Below, piece by piece: positions 35,773 through 44,078 of a DNA stretch of 64,000 nucleotides (position 1 is its first letter; each line of letters starts with the position of its first letter). Made by a program: the position numbers and the translations under genes. The DNA is from Pseudomonas ovata. GTDB lineage: Bacteria; Pseudomonadota; Gammaproteobacteria; Pseudomonadales; Pseudomonadaceae. The notes beneath the pieces are model-generated. The model was not told where the DNA came from and ran no database searches. It saw only the letters and a list, made by a program, of their open reading frames with translations. Where the stretch lies: the NCBI RefSeq assembly GCF_003131185.1, contig NZ_QFFU01000003.1, positions 186,001 to 250,000 on the forward strand, written 5' to 3'.

Positions 35773-37242
35773 ATGGCCACCGAGTCTCTTGTATTCCCGA
35801 CCGAACCCACTAACGCCCGGCCTGGTTCGGACGCGCTCTGGACCTGGAGTGCGGTAGCGCTGACCCAGGCCATCCGCACCCGACATGTGTCAGCCCGTGA
35901 AGTAGTACACAGCTGCCTTGAACGAGCAGACGCCATAAATCCTCTGATCAACGCGCTCACCGAGGTTCATCACGACGCTGCCTTATTTGCTGCCGATGAG
36001 GCCGATCGCGCGGTGGCTGCGGGGAAACCGCTCGGGCCACTGCATGGCGTGCCGGTGTCTACAAAGGTCAATATCGATCAACGTGGCTACGCCACCACCA
36101 ATGGCGTAACACTCTTTGCCGACAACATCGCCGACGACGATGCCCCCTCGATTGCCAAAGTGCGCCAGGCCGGCGCTATATTGACGGCGCGAAGCAATGC
36201 ACCGGCGTTCTCGCTTCGCTGGTTTTCCAGTAACGACCTGCACGGTGTCACCCTTAATCCCTGGAGCAAGGCCCACACGCCTGGCGGTTCGAGCGGGGGT
36301 GCTGCCGCTGCCGTAGCCGCCGGCATGATGCCGATTGCAATCGGTAACGATATCGGCGGCTCGATCCGGCACCCTGCCTACTGCTGCGGAGTGACCGGAA
36401 TAAGGCCGACCGTGGGACGCGTGCCTCGCTGGTTCGGCCCCAAACAGAGCGATCAGCCTTTCTGTGTACAACTCATGGCAACGGACGGCCCCATTGCACG
36501 CAGTGTCGGCGACTTGAGGCTGGCGCTTTCGGCCATGAGCGGCTTTGATCCAAGGGACTTGTTGTCGCTGCCTGCATTTGCCAAAAAAGCACCGCTCAGT
36601 CGCCCCGTGCGCGTCGGCGTGCTGCGCACATGCGCCACAGCCTCCCTCTCACCCCAGGTCTGCGCGGCCCTGGACCGCGCAGCGGTTTATCTGGCAGACG
36701 CGGGCTACATTGTTGAGGACATCGAACTGCCCTTTCTGGAGGAGGCTTATCGCCTCTGGTACCTGCTGGCGATGCAAGAACTTCGAGAGCTGCTGCCACT
36801 CATGGAGCAAGCGGGCGATCACGGTGCACTGACAGCGATGAGGTATTTCACTGAAACCGCCGCTGACTGGTGGGGCACGCAGCCTGCCCTGAGCGACTAC
36901 ATGCACGGATATGCCAGGCGCGGCACCTTGATTGCACAATTGCAAACGGTTCTGGAGTCGTGTCCGATCATCGTGCTGCCCGTCTCGGCCGAGCAGGCCT
37001 TTCCGCAAAACCTGGACATCAAAAGCCTTGAAGGCGCACAACGGGCGATCTCGGCCAACTGGTCCATGATGGGGATCGCCACCTTGGGCTTCCCGGCCAT
37101 GTCGGTTCCGGTGGGTGTCGCTGACGGGCTGCCTTGCGGGGTACAACTGTTGGGCGGACGCTACTGTGAAGACGATCTGTTCGATGCCGCTGAAATCATC
37201 GAGGCACGCGCGGGTCGGCTTACGCCCATCGACCCACGCTGA
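35773..37242 (+). CDS. Amidase (amidase signature family)
   Basis: 489 residues with a complete Ser-cisSer-Lys triad: Lys98 in PVSTKVNIDQRG, Ser173 in GGSSGGAAAAVAAG and Ser197 in NDIGGSIRHP. It hydrolyses an amide to acid and ammonia. It is not GatA, since no gatB/gatC is near and the C-terminal half is unrelated. AAAGGA precedes the ATG. Last gene of the AraC-porin-NTF2-amidase block. The substrate is unknown; the porin suggests a hydrophobic or aromatic amide (inference). Confidence 0.88.
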   Translation: MATESLVFPTEPTNARPGSDALWTWSAVALTQAIRTRHVSAREVVHSCLERADAINPLINALTEVHHDAALFAADEADRAVAAGKPLGPLHGVPVSTKVNIDQRGYATTNGVTLFADNIADDDAPSIAKVRQAGAILTARSNAPAFSLRWFSSNDLHGVTLNPWSKAHTPGGSSGGAAAAVAAGMMPIAIGNDIGGSIRHPAYCCGVTGIRPTVGRVPRWFGPKQSDQPFCVQLMATDGPIARSVGDLRLALSAMSGFDPRDLLSLPAFAKKAPLSRPVRVGVLRTCATASLSPQVCAALDRAAVYLADAGYIVEDIELPFLEEAYRLWYLLAMQELRELLPLMEQAGDHGALTAMRYFTETAADWWGTQPALSDYMHGYARRGTLIAQLQTVLESCPIIVLPVSAEQAFPQNLDIKSLEGAQRAISANWSMMGIATLGFPAMSVPVGVADGLPCGVQLLGGRYCEDDLFDAAEIIEARAGRLTPIDPR

Positions 37243-37340
37243 GCTCATCAGGTCTGTGTGCAGAACCGCTGTTTTGTCGACGCCGGTTTTTCCAGAACTT
37301 GATGCCAGAACGCAGCGATGACTTTTTGCCCACCCACGAA

Positions 37341-37363
37341 AAAGGGCCCCTGGAGGGCCCTTT
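37341..37363 (-). terminator. Rho-independent terminator after the tRNA cluster
   Basis: AAAGGGCCC and GGGCCCTTT form a 9-bp stem around a short loop. On the reverse strand the stem is followed by a T-run (CCCTTTTTCG), placing it after the last tRNA-Gly. It may also stop transcripts from the amidase gene. Confidence 0.75.
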
Positions 37364-37401
37364 CTTGTGCGGCTGACGACTGCATCATTCAACTGCGAAT
37401 A

Positions 37402-37477
<76 letters not shown>

Positions 37478-37545
37478 TTTATGTCGACCCGTGTACGGAC
37501 CTTTACAACATTCAGAATAAATCGCTGAACGATTCATTCAAAAGA

Positions 37546-37572
37546 AAATGCCCTGAACGCGTCAGGGCATTT
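37546..37572. terminator. Hairpin between tRNA-Gly copies
   Basis: AAATGCCCTGA and TCAGGGCATTT form an 11-bp stem flanked by short T-runs on both strands (CTTTT). Read from the tRNA promoter it would attenuate or process the transcript before the last tRNA-Gly. Confidence 0.6.
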
Positions 37573-37609
37573 CTTTTACCTGAAACTTATAAAGCTTCAA
37601 GGCCAAATT

Positions 37610-37685
<76 letters not shown>

Positions 37686-37690
37686 ATAGA

Positions 37691-37766
37691 TGGCGTCCCC
37701 TAGGGGACTCGAACCCCTGTTACCGCCGTGAAAGGGCGGTGTCCTAGGCCACTAGACGAAGGGGAC
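37691..37766 (-). tRNA. tRNA-Glu (TTC), copy 1
   Basis: 76 bases, 5' GTCCCCTTCGTCTAGTGG, anticodon TTC in CCTTTCACG, T-arm GTTCGAGTC, encoded CCA. Forms a Glu-Gly pair with tRNA-Gly copy 2. Confidence 0.97.
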
Positions 37767-37801
37767 GTTGCCCGAAACATATCACTATGTTTCAAACTAA
37801 C

Positions 37802-37828
37802 CAGAAAATGACAAGCGGTCATTTTCTG
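37802..37828. terminator. Hairpin between tRNA Glu-Gly pairs
   Basis: CAGAAAATGA and TCATTTTCTG form a 10-bp, AT-rich stem with a 7-base loop in the 99-base gap between tRNA-Gly copy 3 and tRNA-Glu copy 1. It could be a processing site or weak terminator. Confidence 0.4.
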
Positions 37829-37865
37829 TTTTCACCAGCCCTGCGTGAGCAGAACTGCTTGAAAC

Positions 37866-37941
<76 letters not shown>

Positions 37942-37945
37942 ATAA

Positions 37946-38021
37946 TGGCGTCCCCTAGGGGACTCGAACCCCTGTTACCGCCGTGAAAGGGCGGTGTCCT
38001 AGGCCACTAGACGAAGGGGAC
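37946..38021 (-). tRNA. tRNA-Glu (TTC), copy 2
   Basis: 76 bases, identical to the other tRNA-Glu. It is the first tRNA of the cluster, about 55 bases after the promoter at 38082-38110. Confidence 0.97.
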
Positions 38022-38081
38022 ACGCTACAACTTCACTCCTTGCTGCGCTTCGCTGTGTGCTTTACGCTGCAAGTGGCGCGC

Positions 38082-38110
38082 ATTCTATGGATGGATCGGA
38101 AGGTCGTCAA
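38082..38110 (-). promoter_or_regulatory. Sigma-70 promoter of the tRNA cluster
   Basis: On the reverse strand TTGACG (38105-38110) and TAGAAT (38082-38087) are separated by exactly 17 bases and followed by the GC-rich GCGCGCC. A GC-rich discriminator is typical of stringently controlled stable-RNA promoters. Confidence 0.8.
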
Positions 38111-38294
38111 CCCCCTTGTGAAAATTTATTTAAATCAATTACTTCGTGATGATTGACGGTCCAACCGCATGTCGCCTCGGGTGACGGCCAGCATCAAGAT
38201 TTAAGTGGGCCTGCGGATAACAACATCTAGGCGCGATAGTGCTTAGCCACTACACTCGCCATTAATTACCTGGACTAAAAAAGAGGTCTGCACA

Positions 38295-39065
38295 GTGACA
38301 CCACTCATGATCACGGTGCTCGTACTGGTGGGTATCGCACTGCTTATAGCAATCGGTTACCTGAACCATGTGGCTGAGAACAAAAAGCTGGACAAGGCAC
38401 GCCATAAAGTCGAACTCAACGACCGCCTGCGTCGTTGCTCGGAAATCAGTGAAACCTTCCCAGGGCAACTGATGAGCCCGGCCCTCAAGCTGCTGCTGAC
38501 CCGCCTTGAGCTTAATGTGGTGCAACGCATGCTGAACATTGAAAAGACCAATGACCAGCTCAAGTTCCGCACCGAGGAGCTCGAAGAATTGATCGCCAAG
38601 GGCGAGGCGATTCCGATCACCAACCCGGTCATTGCCATCCAGACCGAAGCCACGGCCAAGGATGTGCGTTTTTTGCTTGAAGCCTTGCACGCACAGGTCA
38701 CCCGCGCGGCGCATGACGGCTTTTTGCACACCAGTGAAGCCAAGCACTGGATCCGTGAGATTCGCCACATCCTGGTGCTGCTGCATATCGAGTTCTTCAA
38801 TACGCTCGGCCAGGAAGCCATGAACCAGGAGCAACCCGGTCAGGCGCGCCTGGCATTCGAGCGCGGCGTGAATTACCTGCGCAACCAGCCGGACCCTGTG
38901 ACCTACCAGAACCAGTTGGCGATCATGGAAAAGCAACTGGCGCGGGTCAATTCGATCGTGCTGACCAACACGGCCCCGACCGAAAACGACGAGAATGCCC
39001 TGACCGAAGGCCTCAAGGCCGACGCCGAGCAGACCGAATGGAAGAAGAAGGTCATCTACGACTGA
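38295..39065 (+). CDS. Conserved membrane-anchored coiled-coil protein of unknown function
   Basis: 256 residues from GTG at 38295 (GAGG nine bases ahead) or 252 from ATG at 38307. One N-terminal membrane segment (MITVLVLVGIALLIAIGYL) is followed by a long charged helical domain. I do not recognise an enzymatic motif; homologues in pseudomonads are sometimes labelled DNA-repair ATPase, but no Walker motif is visible. It stands alone between the tRNA cluster and msrC. Confidence 0.7.
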   Translation: MTPLMITVLVLVGIALLIAIGYLNHVAENKKLDKARHKVELNDRLRRCSEISETFPGQLMSPALKLLLTRLELNVVQRMLNIEKTNDQLKFRTEELEELIAKGEAIPITNPVIAIQTEATAKDVRFLLEALHAQVTRAAHDGFLHTSEAKHWIREIRHILVLLHIEFFNTLGQEAMNQEQPGQARLAFERGVNYLRNQPDPVTYQNQLAIMEKQLARVNSIVLTNTAPTENDENALTEGLKADAEQTEWKKKVIYD

Positions 39066-39119
39066 TGCCCCCAAGGTCTGTTGCCATGCGCAGACCCTGC
39101 CTGCGCACGGCGCCCAGGC

Positions 39120-39602
39120 TCAGCAGTCGCTGGCCTGCAGAAAGATTGCCGCCAGGCGCTCGATGCCCTCCTGGTCCTGCACACTGAATCGCCCCAGAGC
39201 CGGACTGTCCAGGTCCAGCACGCCAATCAGGCGCCCGTCCTTGATCAACGGCACCACCAGCTCGCTGTTCGATGCGCTGTCGCAGGCGATATGCCCGGCA
39301 AAGGCATGCACGTCTTCGACCCGCTGGGTCTGGCGGCTCTGGGCAGCGGTGCCGCATACGCCTCGCCCAAAGGGAATGCGCACGCACGCGATCTGTCCCT
39401 GAAACGGCCCCAGCACCAGTTCTTCGCTGCGGTTCAGGTAGAAGCCTGCCCAGTTGAGATTGTCGAGCTGGGTGTACAGAAAGGCGGAAAACTGCGCCGC
39501 ATTGGCGATGAAATCGCGCTCGTCGGCCAGCAAGGATTCAAGTTGGGCTGCCAGCAGGGCGTAGCCTTGCAGGCCATCACCGGCTTCGCTGAGGTCGATC
39601 AT
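39120..39602 (-). CDS. msrC: Free methionine-(R)-sulfoxide reductase (GAF domain)
   Basis: 160-residue single GAF domain. The three catalytic cysteines are Cys73 (IACVRIPFG), Cys83 (GVCGTAA) and Cys107 (HIACDSASNSELVVP), with the same 10 and 24 spacing as in E. coli fRMsr. It reduces free methionine-R-sulfoxide. Its ATG overlaps the stop of the ATPase gene (ATGA), so they are translated together. Confidence 0.92.
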   Translation of the reverse strand: MIDLSEAGDGLQGYALLAAQLESLLADERDFIANAAQFSAFLYTQLDNLNWAGFYLNRSEELVLGPFQGQIACVRIPFGRGVCGTAAQSRQTQRVEDVHAFAGHIACDSASNSELVVPLIKDGRLIGVLDLDSPALGRFSVQDQEGIERLAAIFLQASDC

Positions 39603-40489
39603 GCGCGTTGCTCCAGCAGTTGCAGGCCCACCCAGTAGCGGGCGAACTGATAGGCACAGCGCCCGTTACGGTTACCGCGTCCGGTGGCCCAACGGACCGC
39701 CAGGATATCCAGCACCTCGTCGCGCTGCCAGCTCAGGCCGGCCTGGGTGGCCAGTTGGCCGATCCAGTGTTCGACCACGTCCAGGTAATGGGTCTGGGTG
39801 AAGGGGTAGAACGACAGCCACAGGCCGAAACGGTCCGACAACGCGATCTTGTCTTCCACCGCCTCGCTGGGGTGCAGCTCGCCGTCGACGCGCTGCCAGT
39901 TGAGGTTGTCGCTTTCCTTTTCCGGCACCAGGTGGCGGCGGTTGGAGGTCGCGTACAGCAGCACATTGTCCGGCGCCTGCTCCAGCGAGCCGTCGAGCAC
40001 GCTCTTGAGCACGCGATAATCGCCCTCGCCCGACTCGAACGACAGGTCGTCGCAGAACAGCACAAAACGCTGCGGCAAGGCCTGCAGTTGCTCGACCAGG
40101 CGCGGCAGATCGCCCAGATGATCGCGCTCGACCTCGATCAGGCGCAGGCCGGCATCGGCATACTCGGCCAGCAAGGCTCGCACCAGGGACGATTTGCCGG
40201 TGCCGCGCGAGCCCCAGAGCAAGGCATGGTTGGCCGGCAGGCCGTCGATGAACTGACGGGTGTTACGCCCCAACTGGTCGCGCTGCAGGTCGACGCCGAT
40301 CAGGTCGGACAGGCGCATGTCCAGGCTGACCTCAAGGGGCAGCAAGTAGCCGCTGCGACCTTCGCGCACCCAGCGCGCGGCCAGGCTGTGCGACCAGTCG
40401 ATAGTCTGGCGCGGCGCCGGAAGCAAAGGCTCCAGGCGGGCCAGCACCGCTTCGGCGCGTTCAAGAAAAGCATTGAGCCGGGAATCCAC
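39599..40489 (-). CDS. AAA-type ATPase (DUF815 family)
   Basis: 296 residues. Walker A is LLWGSRGTGKSSLVRAL, Walker B-like FVLFCDDLSF, and a sensor region LLYATSNRRHLVPE is visible. Family function is not established. GTG start at 40489 with AAGGAG seven bases ahead. Coupled to msrC and divergent from the sensor kinase, which may hint at a role in stress response (inference). Confidence 0.85.
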   Translation of the reverse strand: MDSRLNAFLERAEAVLARLEPLLPAPRQTIDWSHSLAARWVREGRSGYLLPLEVSLDMRLSDLIGVDLQRDQLGRNTRQFIDGLPANHALLWGSRGTGKSSLVRALLAEYADAGLRLIEVERDHLGDLPRLVEQLQALPQRFVLFCDDLSFESGEGDYRVLKSVLDGSLEQAPDNVLLYATSNRRHLVPEKESDNLNWQRVDGELHPSEAVEDKIALSDRFGLWLSFYPFTQTHYLDVVEHWIGQLATQAGLSWQRDEVLDILAVRWATGRGNRNGRCAYQFARYWVGLQLLEQRA

Positions 40490-40570
40490 TGTATCTCCTT
40501 GTCTATTGACCGATTTGACCGGACTGCGATCAGCTATGCTACGAATCCGGACCGCAAGCAGCAGTACCTA

Positions 40571-42943
40571 ATGGATATAGCCTTTACCAACAGGTTGTCG
40601 TTCAAGCAGGCGCGCCTGACCGTCGTGATCGGCTTTGTGCTCGGGACCTTGCTCAGTCTGCTGCAGATCAGCCTCGATTATGCCAGCGAAGATGCGTCCA
40701 TCGATCGTGAAATTCGCTCGTTGCTGGAAATCAGCCACAATCCGGCTTCACGCATCGCCTACAACCTCGACGCCGAACTGGCGCAGGAATTGACCCTGGG
40801 CCTGCTGCATTCATCGGCCGTGGTCAGTGCCCGGCTGACCGACAATAACAATATCGTCCTGGCCAGTGTTGATCGCCCCATGAGCTCAGGTCGCTTCAGG
40901 ATGCTCAGCGATCACCTGTTCGGCGAAAGCCGCCAGTTCGAACAAGTCCTGAGCCTGGACAACATGCCCAACGAGCCGATCGGCACCCTGCGCCTGACGG
41001 TCGACACCTTCGCCTTTGGCAGCCCGTTCCTGCAGCGCGCCGAAATAACCCTGCTCAACGGTTTCGTGCGCAGCCTGGCGCTGGCAGCGATCCTGTACAC
41101 GTTGTTCTATATGACCCTGACCAAACCGCTGGTCGACCTGACTGGCGCCCTCACCCGTCATGACCCGCGTCGGCACGAGCAGGACAAGCTGGTCTGCCCA
41201 CCCGGTCATCAGCATGACGAGATCGGCGTTCTGGTCCAGACCGTCAACCGCCAGATCGAAACCGTGGCCAGCGAGTTTGCCCAGCGCCGTGAAGCCGAAG
41301 ACCGCCTGACCCGCCACCTGGATGAACTGGAAAACATCGTTGCTGCACGCACCACCGAACTCAAGGCCAGCAACCTGCGCCTGAGCCAGTCCAATGAAGA
41401 ACTGCAACAGGCGCGCAGCACGGCCCTGGACATGGCCCAGGCGCGCTCGGCCTTCCTGGCACACATGAGCCATGAGATCCGTACCCCGCTCAACGGCCTG
41501 CTGGGCATGCTGGCCTTGTCCCTGGATGGGCCAATGAATCCGGAGCAACGCCAGCAACTGGCAATCGCCCACGACTCGGGCAAGGTGCTGGTCGAGTTGC
41601 TCAACGATATTCTCGACATGTCCAAGTTCAATGCCGGGCACCTGGAGTTCGAGCGCATCCCCTTCGATGTGTGCGCGCTGGCCGAAGACACCGCCATCCT
41701 GCTCTCGCAGAACACCGCCCCCAGCGTCGAACTGACGTGCCTGATCGCCCCTGACTTCCCGGCGTCCGTTCTGGGCGACCCGACGCGGGTGCGGCAAATC
41801 GTCAGCAACCTGCTGTCCAACGCCTTGAAATTCACCCGTTTCGGCCGGGTGGATGTCCGCCTGGGCCATTACCTGGAAAGCGACAGCCTGATCCACCGGG
41901 TACGGATCGAGGTGCGCGACACCGGCATTGGCATTGCCCGCGAAGCACAGGCCCGGATCATCCAGCCGTTCACCCAGGCCGAGACGGCGATTACCCGGCA
42001 GTTCGGCGGCACTGGCCTTGGCCTGGCGCTGACGCACAATCTCTGCGAGGCCATGAACGGCCGCCTGGAGATCGAGTCGCAGCCCGGATTCGGCAGCCGC
42101 TTCTGCGCCGACCTGCCTCTGCCGGTGCACCTTGAAGCGGTGCCCCATGCGCGACTGAGCGGGCGAGTCACGGTCGTCAGCACTGCCGGCAGCGGCCTGG
42201 TGGAACTGCTGGGCAATCACTTGCCTGGCTGGGGCGTCACACTGGAGCGCCGGGGGATCGATGAGGCCGGCAGCTGTGCGCAGACCGACGCCCGGCCCGA
42301 CCTGCTGATCACCGACTGCCCCGAATGCCTGTTCGATATTCGCCGCACCACCTCGGTGCCGATCCTGCTGGTCACCGCTTATGGCAATTTCATACCGGCC
42401 GAGCAGGTCAGCGCGCTCGCCCCCTTGCAGCAACTGGCCAGACCATTGACGCGTAATGCGCTCTATCAGATGCTGCGCCGCGCGTTGCGCCAGGAAACTG
42501 CAGAAGGTAAAGACGTGCTGCGCGAAAGCACTCTCCCCTGCAAGGCGCGTGTACTGTTGGTGGAAGACAATCCGGTCAACCAGATGGTGGCCAAGGGCAT
42601 GCTCGACAAGCTCGGTTGCGAGGTGATCATCAGTGCCCATGGCGGCGAGGCGCTTGAAGCGCTGGAGCACAGCCGCTTCGACCTGGTGCTGATGGACTGC
42701 AACATGCCCGTGATGAATGGCTACGAGGCCAGTCGGTTGATTCGACGCAGCGGGCGCTGGCCGAACCTGCCGATCATTGCCTTGACCGCCAACGCCATGC
42801 CCGAGGAACGCGAGCGCTGTCGGGACGCCGGAATGGACGACTACCTGGCCAAACCGTTTCGCCGGGCCGAGTTGCAGGACTTGTTGCACCAGTGGGTGCC
42901 GGCCAGCCAGGAACGTACGGCGCTGCCCCACATAGCCCAGTGA
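40571..42943 (+). CDS. Hybrid sensor histidine kinase / response regulator
   Basis: 790 residues. Two membrane segments (about 15-36 and 165-183) enclose a periplasmic sensor. Then come a HAMP-like region and coiled coil (to 290), HisKA with phospho-acceptor His301 in MSHEIRTPLNG, and HATPase with VSNLLSNALKFTRFG, DTGIGI and GGTGLGLAL. Residues about 530-640 look like a receiver without the phospho-Asp pocket. A genuine receiver at 660-775 has Asp709 in VLMDCNMPVMNG and Lys761. The start is the ATG at 40571; the reading frame stays open much further upstream, antisense to the ATPase. No HPt domain or partner regulator is adjacent. Confidence 0.9.
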   Translation: MDIAFTNRLSFKQARLTVVIGFVLGTLLSLLQISLDYASEDASIDREIRSLLEISHNPASRIAYNLDAELAQELTLGLLHSSAVVSARLTDNNNIVLASVDRPMSSGRFRMLSDHLFGESRQFEQVLSLDNMPNEPIGTLRLTVDTFAFGSPFLQRAEITLLNGFVRSLALAAILYTLFYMTLTKPLVDLTGALTRHDPRRHEQDKLVCPPGHQHDEIGVLVQTVNRQIETVASEFAQRREAEDRLTRHLDELENIVAARTTELKASNLRLSQSNEELQQARSTALDMAQARSAFLAHMSHEIRTPLNGLLGMLALSLDGPMNPEQRQQLAIAHDSGKVLVELLNDILDMSKFNAGHLEFERIPFDVCALAEDTAILLSQNTAPSVELTCLIAPDFPASVLGDPTRVRQIVSNLLSNALKFTRFGRVDVRLGHYLESDSLIHRVRIEVRDTGIGIAREAQARIIQPFTQAETAITRQFGGTGLGLALTHNLCEAMNGRLEIESQPGFGSRFCADLPLPVHLEAVPHARLSGRVTVVSTAGSGLVELLGNHLPGWGVTLERRGIDEAGSCAQTDARPDLLITDCPECLFDIRRTTSVPILLVTAYGNFIPAEQVSALAPLQQLARPLTRNALYQMLRRALRQETAEGKDVLRESTLPCKARVLLVEDNPVNQMVAKGMLDKLGCEVIISAHGGEALEALEHSRFDLVLMDCNMPVMNGYEASRLIRRSGRWPNLPIIALTANAMPEERERCRDAGMDDYLAKPFRRAELQDLLHQWVPASQERTALPHIAQ

Positions 42944-42962
42944 TGCCAGGCAGCGCTGCCTG

Positions 42963-43445
42963 TCAGCCCAACAGTGCTTCGATTCGCGCCTCGAGCGCCT
43001 GTGGCTTGACCAGTGGCGAGAAGCGCTGGACCTGCCCATCGGTACCGATCAGGAACTTGGTGAAATTCCATTTGATGCGCTGGCTGCCCAGCAGGCCGGG
43101 AGCGCGCTGCTTGAGTTCGACGAACAGCGGATGCGCCCCGCCGCCGTTGACTTCGACCTTGCCCAACAACGGAAAGCTGACGCCGAAGTTCAGCTCACAG
43201 AACTGGCTGATGTCCCGCGCGCTGCCTGGCTCCTGATGGCCGAACTGGTTGCACGGAAAGCCCAGCACCACCAGCCCGCGCTCGCGGTAACGCTGCCAGA
43301 GCTGTTCCAGCCCCTTGTATTGCGGGGTAAAGCCGCACTGGCTGGCGGTGTTGACCACCAGCGTAGCCTTGCCGGCCAGCTCGCCGAAGGTCTTTCGCTC
43401 GCCGCTCAGGGTCGTACAGGGAATGCTCAGCAGGTCTTGGCTCAT
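42963..43445 (-). CDS. Glutathione peroxidase (cysteine type)
   Basis: 160 residues. Peroxidatic Cys37 is in VVNTASQCGFTPQY (Cys, not selenocysteine), with the conserved glutamine in LGFPCNQFGHQEPG and tryptophan in WNFTKFLIG. Reduces hydroperoxides, probably with thioredoxin. Downstream of msrB by 12 bases and apparently co-transcribed. Confidence 0.93.
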   Translation of the reverse strand: MSQDLLSIPCTTLSGERKTFGELAGKATLVVNTASQCGFTPQYKGLEQLWQRYRERGLVVLGFPCNQFGHQEPGSARDISQFCELNFGVSFPLLGKVEVNGGGAHPLFVELKQRAPGLLGSQRIKWNFTKFLIGTDGQVQRFSPLVKPQALEARIEALLG

Positions 43446-43457
43446 GGTCGATCCGGA

Positions 43458-43877
43458 TCAGTCAGGCGCTTGGGACGAGGATTCAGCACGCGGCACCAGG
43501 GTCAGGCACACCGAGTTGATGCAATAGCGCAAGCCGGTGGGCGGCGGGCCATCCGGGAAAACATGACCCAGGTGCGCATCGCAGCGCGCGCAGACGGTTT
43601 CGGTGCGGATCATGCCGTGGCTGATATCGCGCACTTCAACCACCGCGCTCTGACCGATAGGCGCATAGAAACTGGGCCAGCCACAGCCGGAGTCGAATTT
43701 GGTCGCCGAGTCGAACAGCGCTTCGTTGCAACAGACGCAATGATAGACGCCGTCTGTTTTCGTGTCGGTGTATTTGCCGGTATAGGGCCGCTCGGTGCCC
43801 TTGAGCCGGCACACCTGGTACTGGAGAGGATCGAGCATCGCTTCCCATTCTTCACGGGTCTTTTGCAACTTGTCCAC
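43458..43877 (-). CDS. msrB: Peptide methionine-(R)-S-oxide reductase MsrB
   Basis: 139 residues from GTG at 43877, chosen because GGAGGTGTACCA stands in front and the sequence then reads [14 protein letters not shown] as in other MsrB proteins; longer frames to 43997 are noise. Zinc cysteines are Cys47/Cys50 and Cys96/Cys99; the catalytic one is Cys119 in LRYCINS. Reduces protein-bound methionine-R-sulfoxide. Shares a transcript with glutathione peroxidase and diverges from alaA. Confidence 0.93.
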   Translation of the reverse strand: MDKLQKTREEWEAMLDPLQYQVCRLKGTERPYTGKYTDTKTDGVYHCVCCNEALFDSATKFDSGCGWPSFYAPIGQSAVVEVRDISHGMIRTETVCARCDAHLGHVFPDGPPPTGLRYCINSVCLTLVPRAESSSQAPD

Positions 43878-44078
43878 TGGTACACCTCCGCGTCCGAAAA
43901 ACCCCGATCTGTGTCTTTTCCACGGATCGGGTGGCACGTATGATTGCGCCTCATCAGTCGTCAGTCTGTCATCCGCGTCTGACACAGACAAACCCAATTT
44001 TCACGGCCGCCATGGGGCGCCCTGCGGCCGCCACCTCGTTGTCCAGGCATTCGCACGTCCATTTTCGGGATTTTCCAC

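Noticed and set aside
39608..40570. Upstream extension of the hybrid kinase frame
   Set aside because: It lies antisense to the DUF815 ATPase; the kinase has a natural start MDIAFTNRLSFKQARL at 40571.
40886..43039. Long minus-strand open frame (717 codons) opposite the hybrid kinase
   Set aside because: The kinase has complete catalytic motifs on the other strand; this frame has none and no ribosome site.
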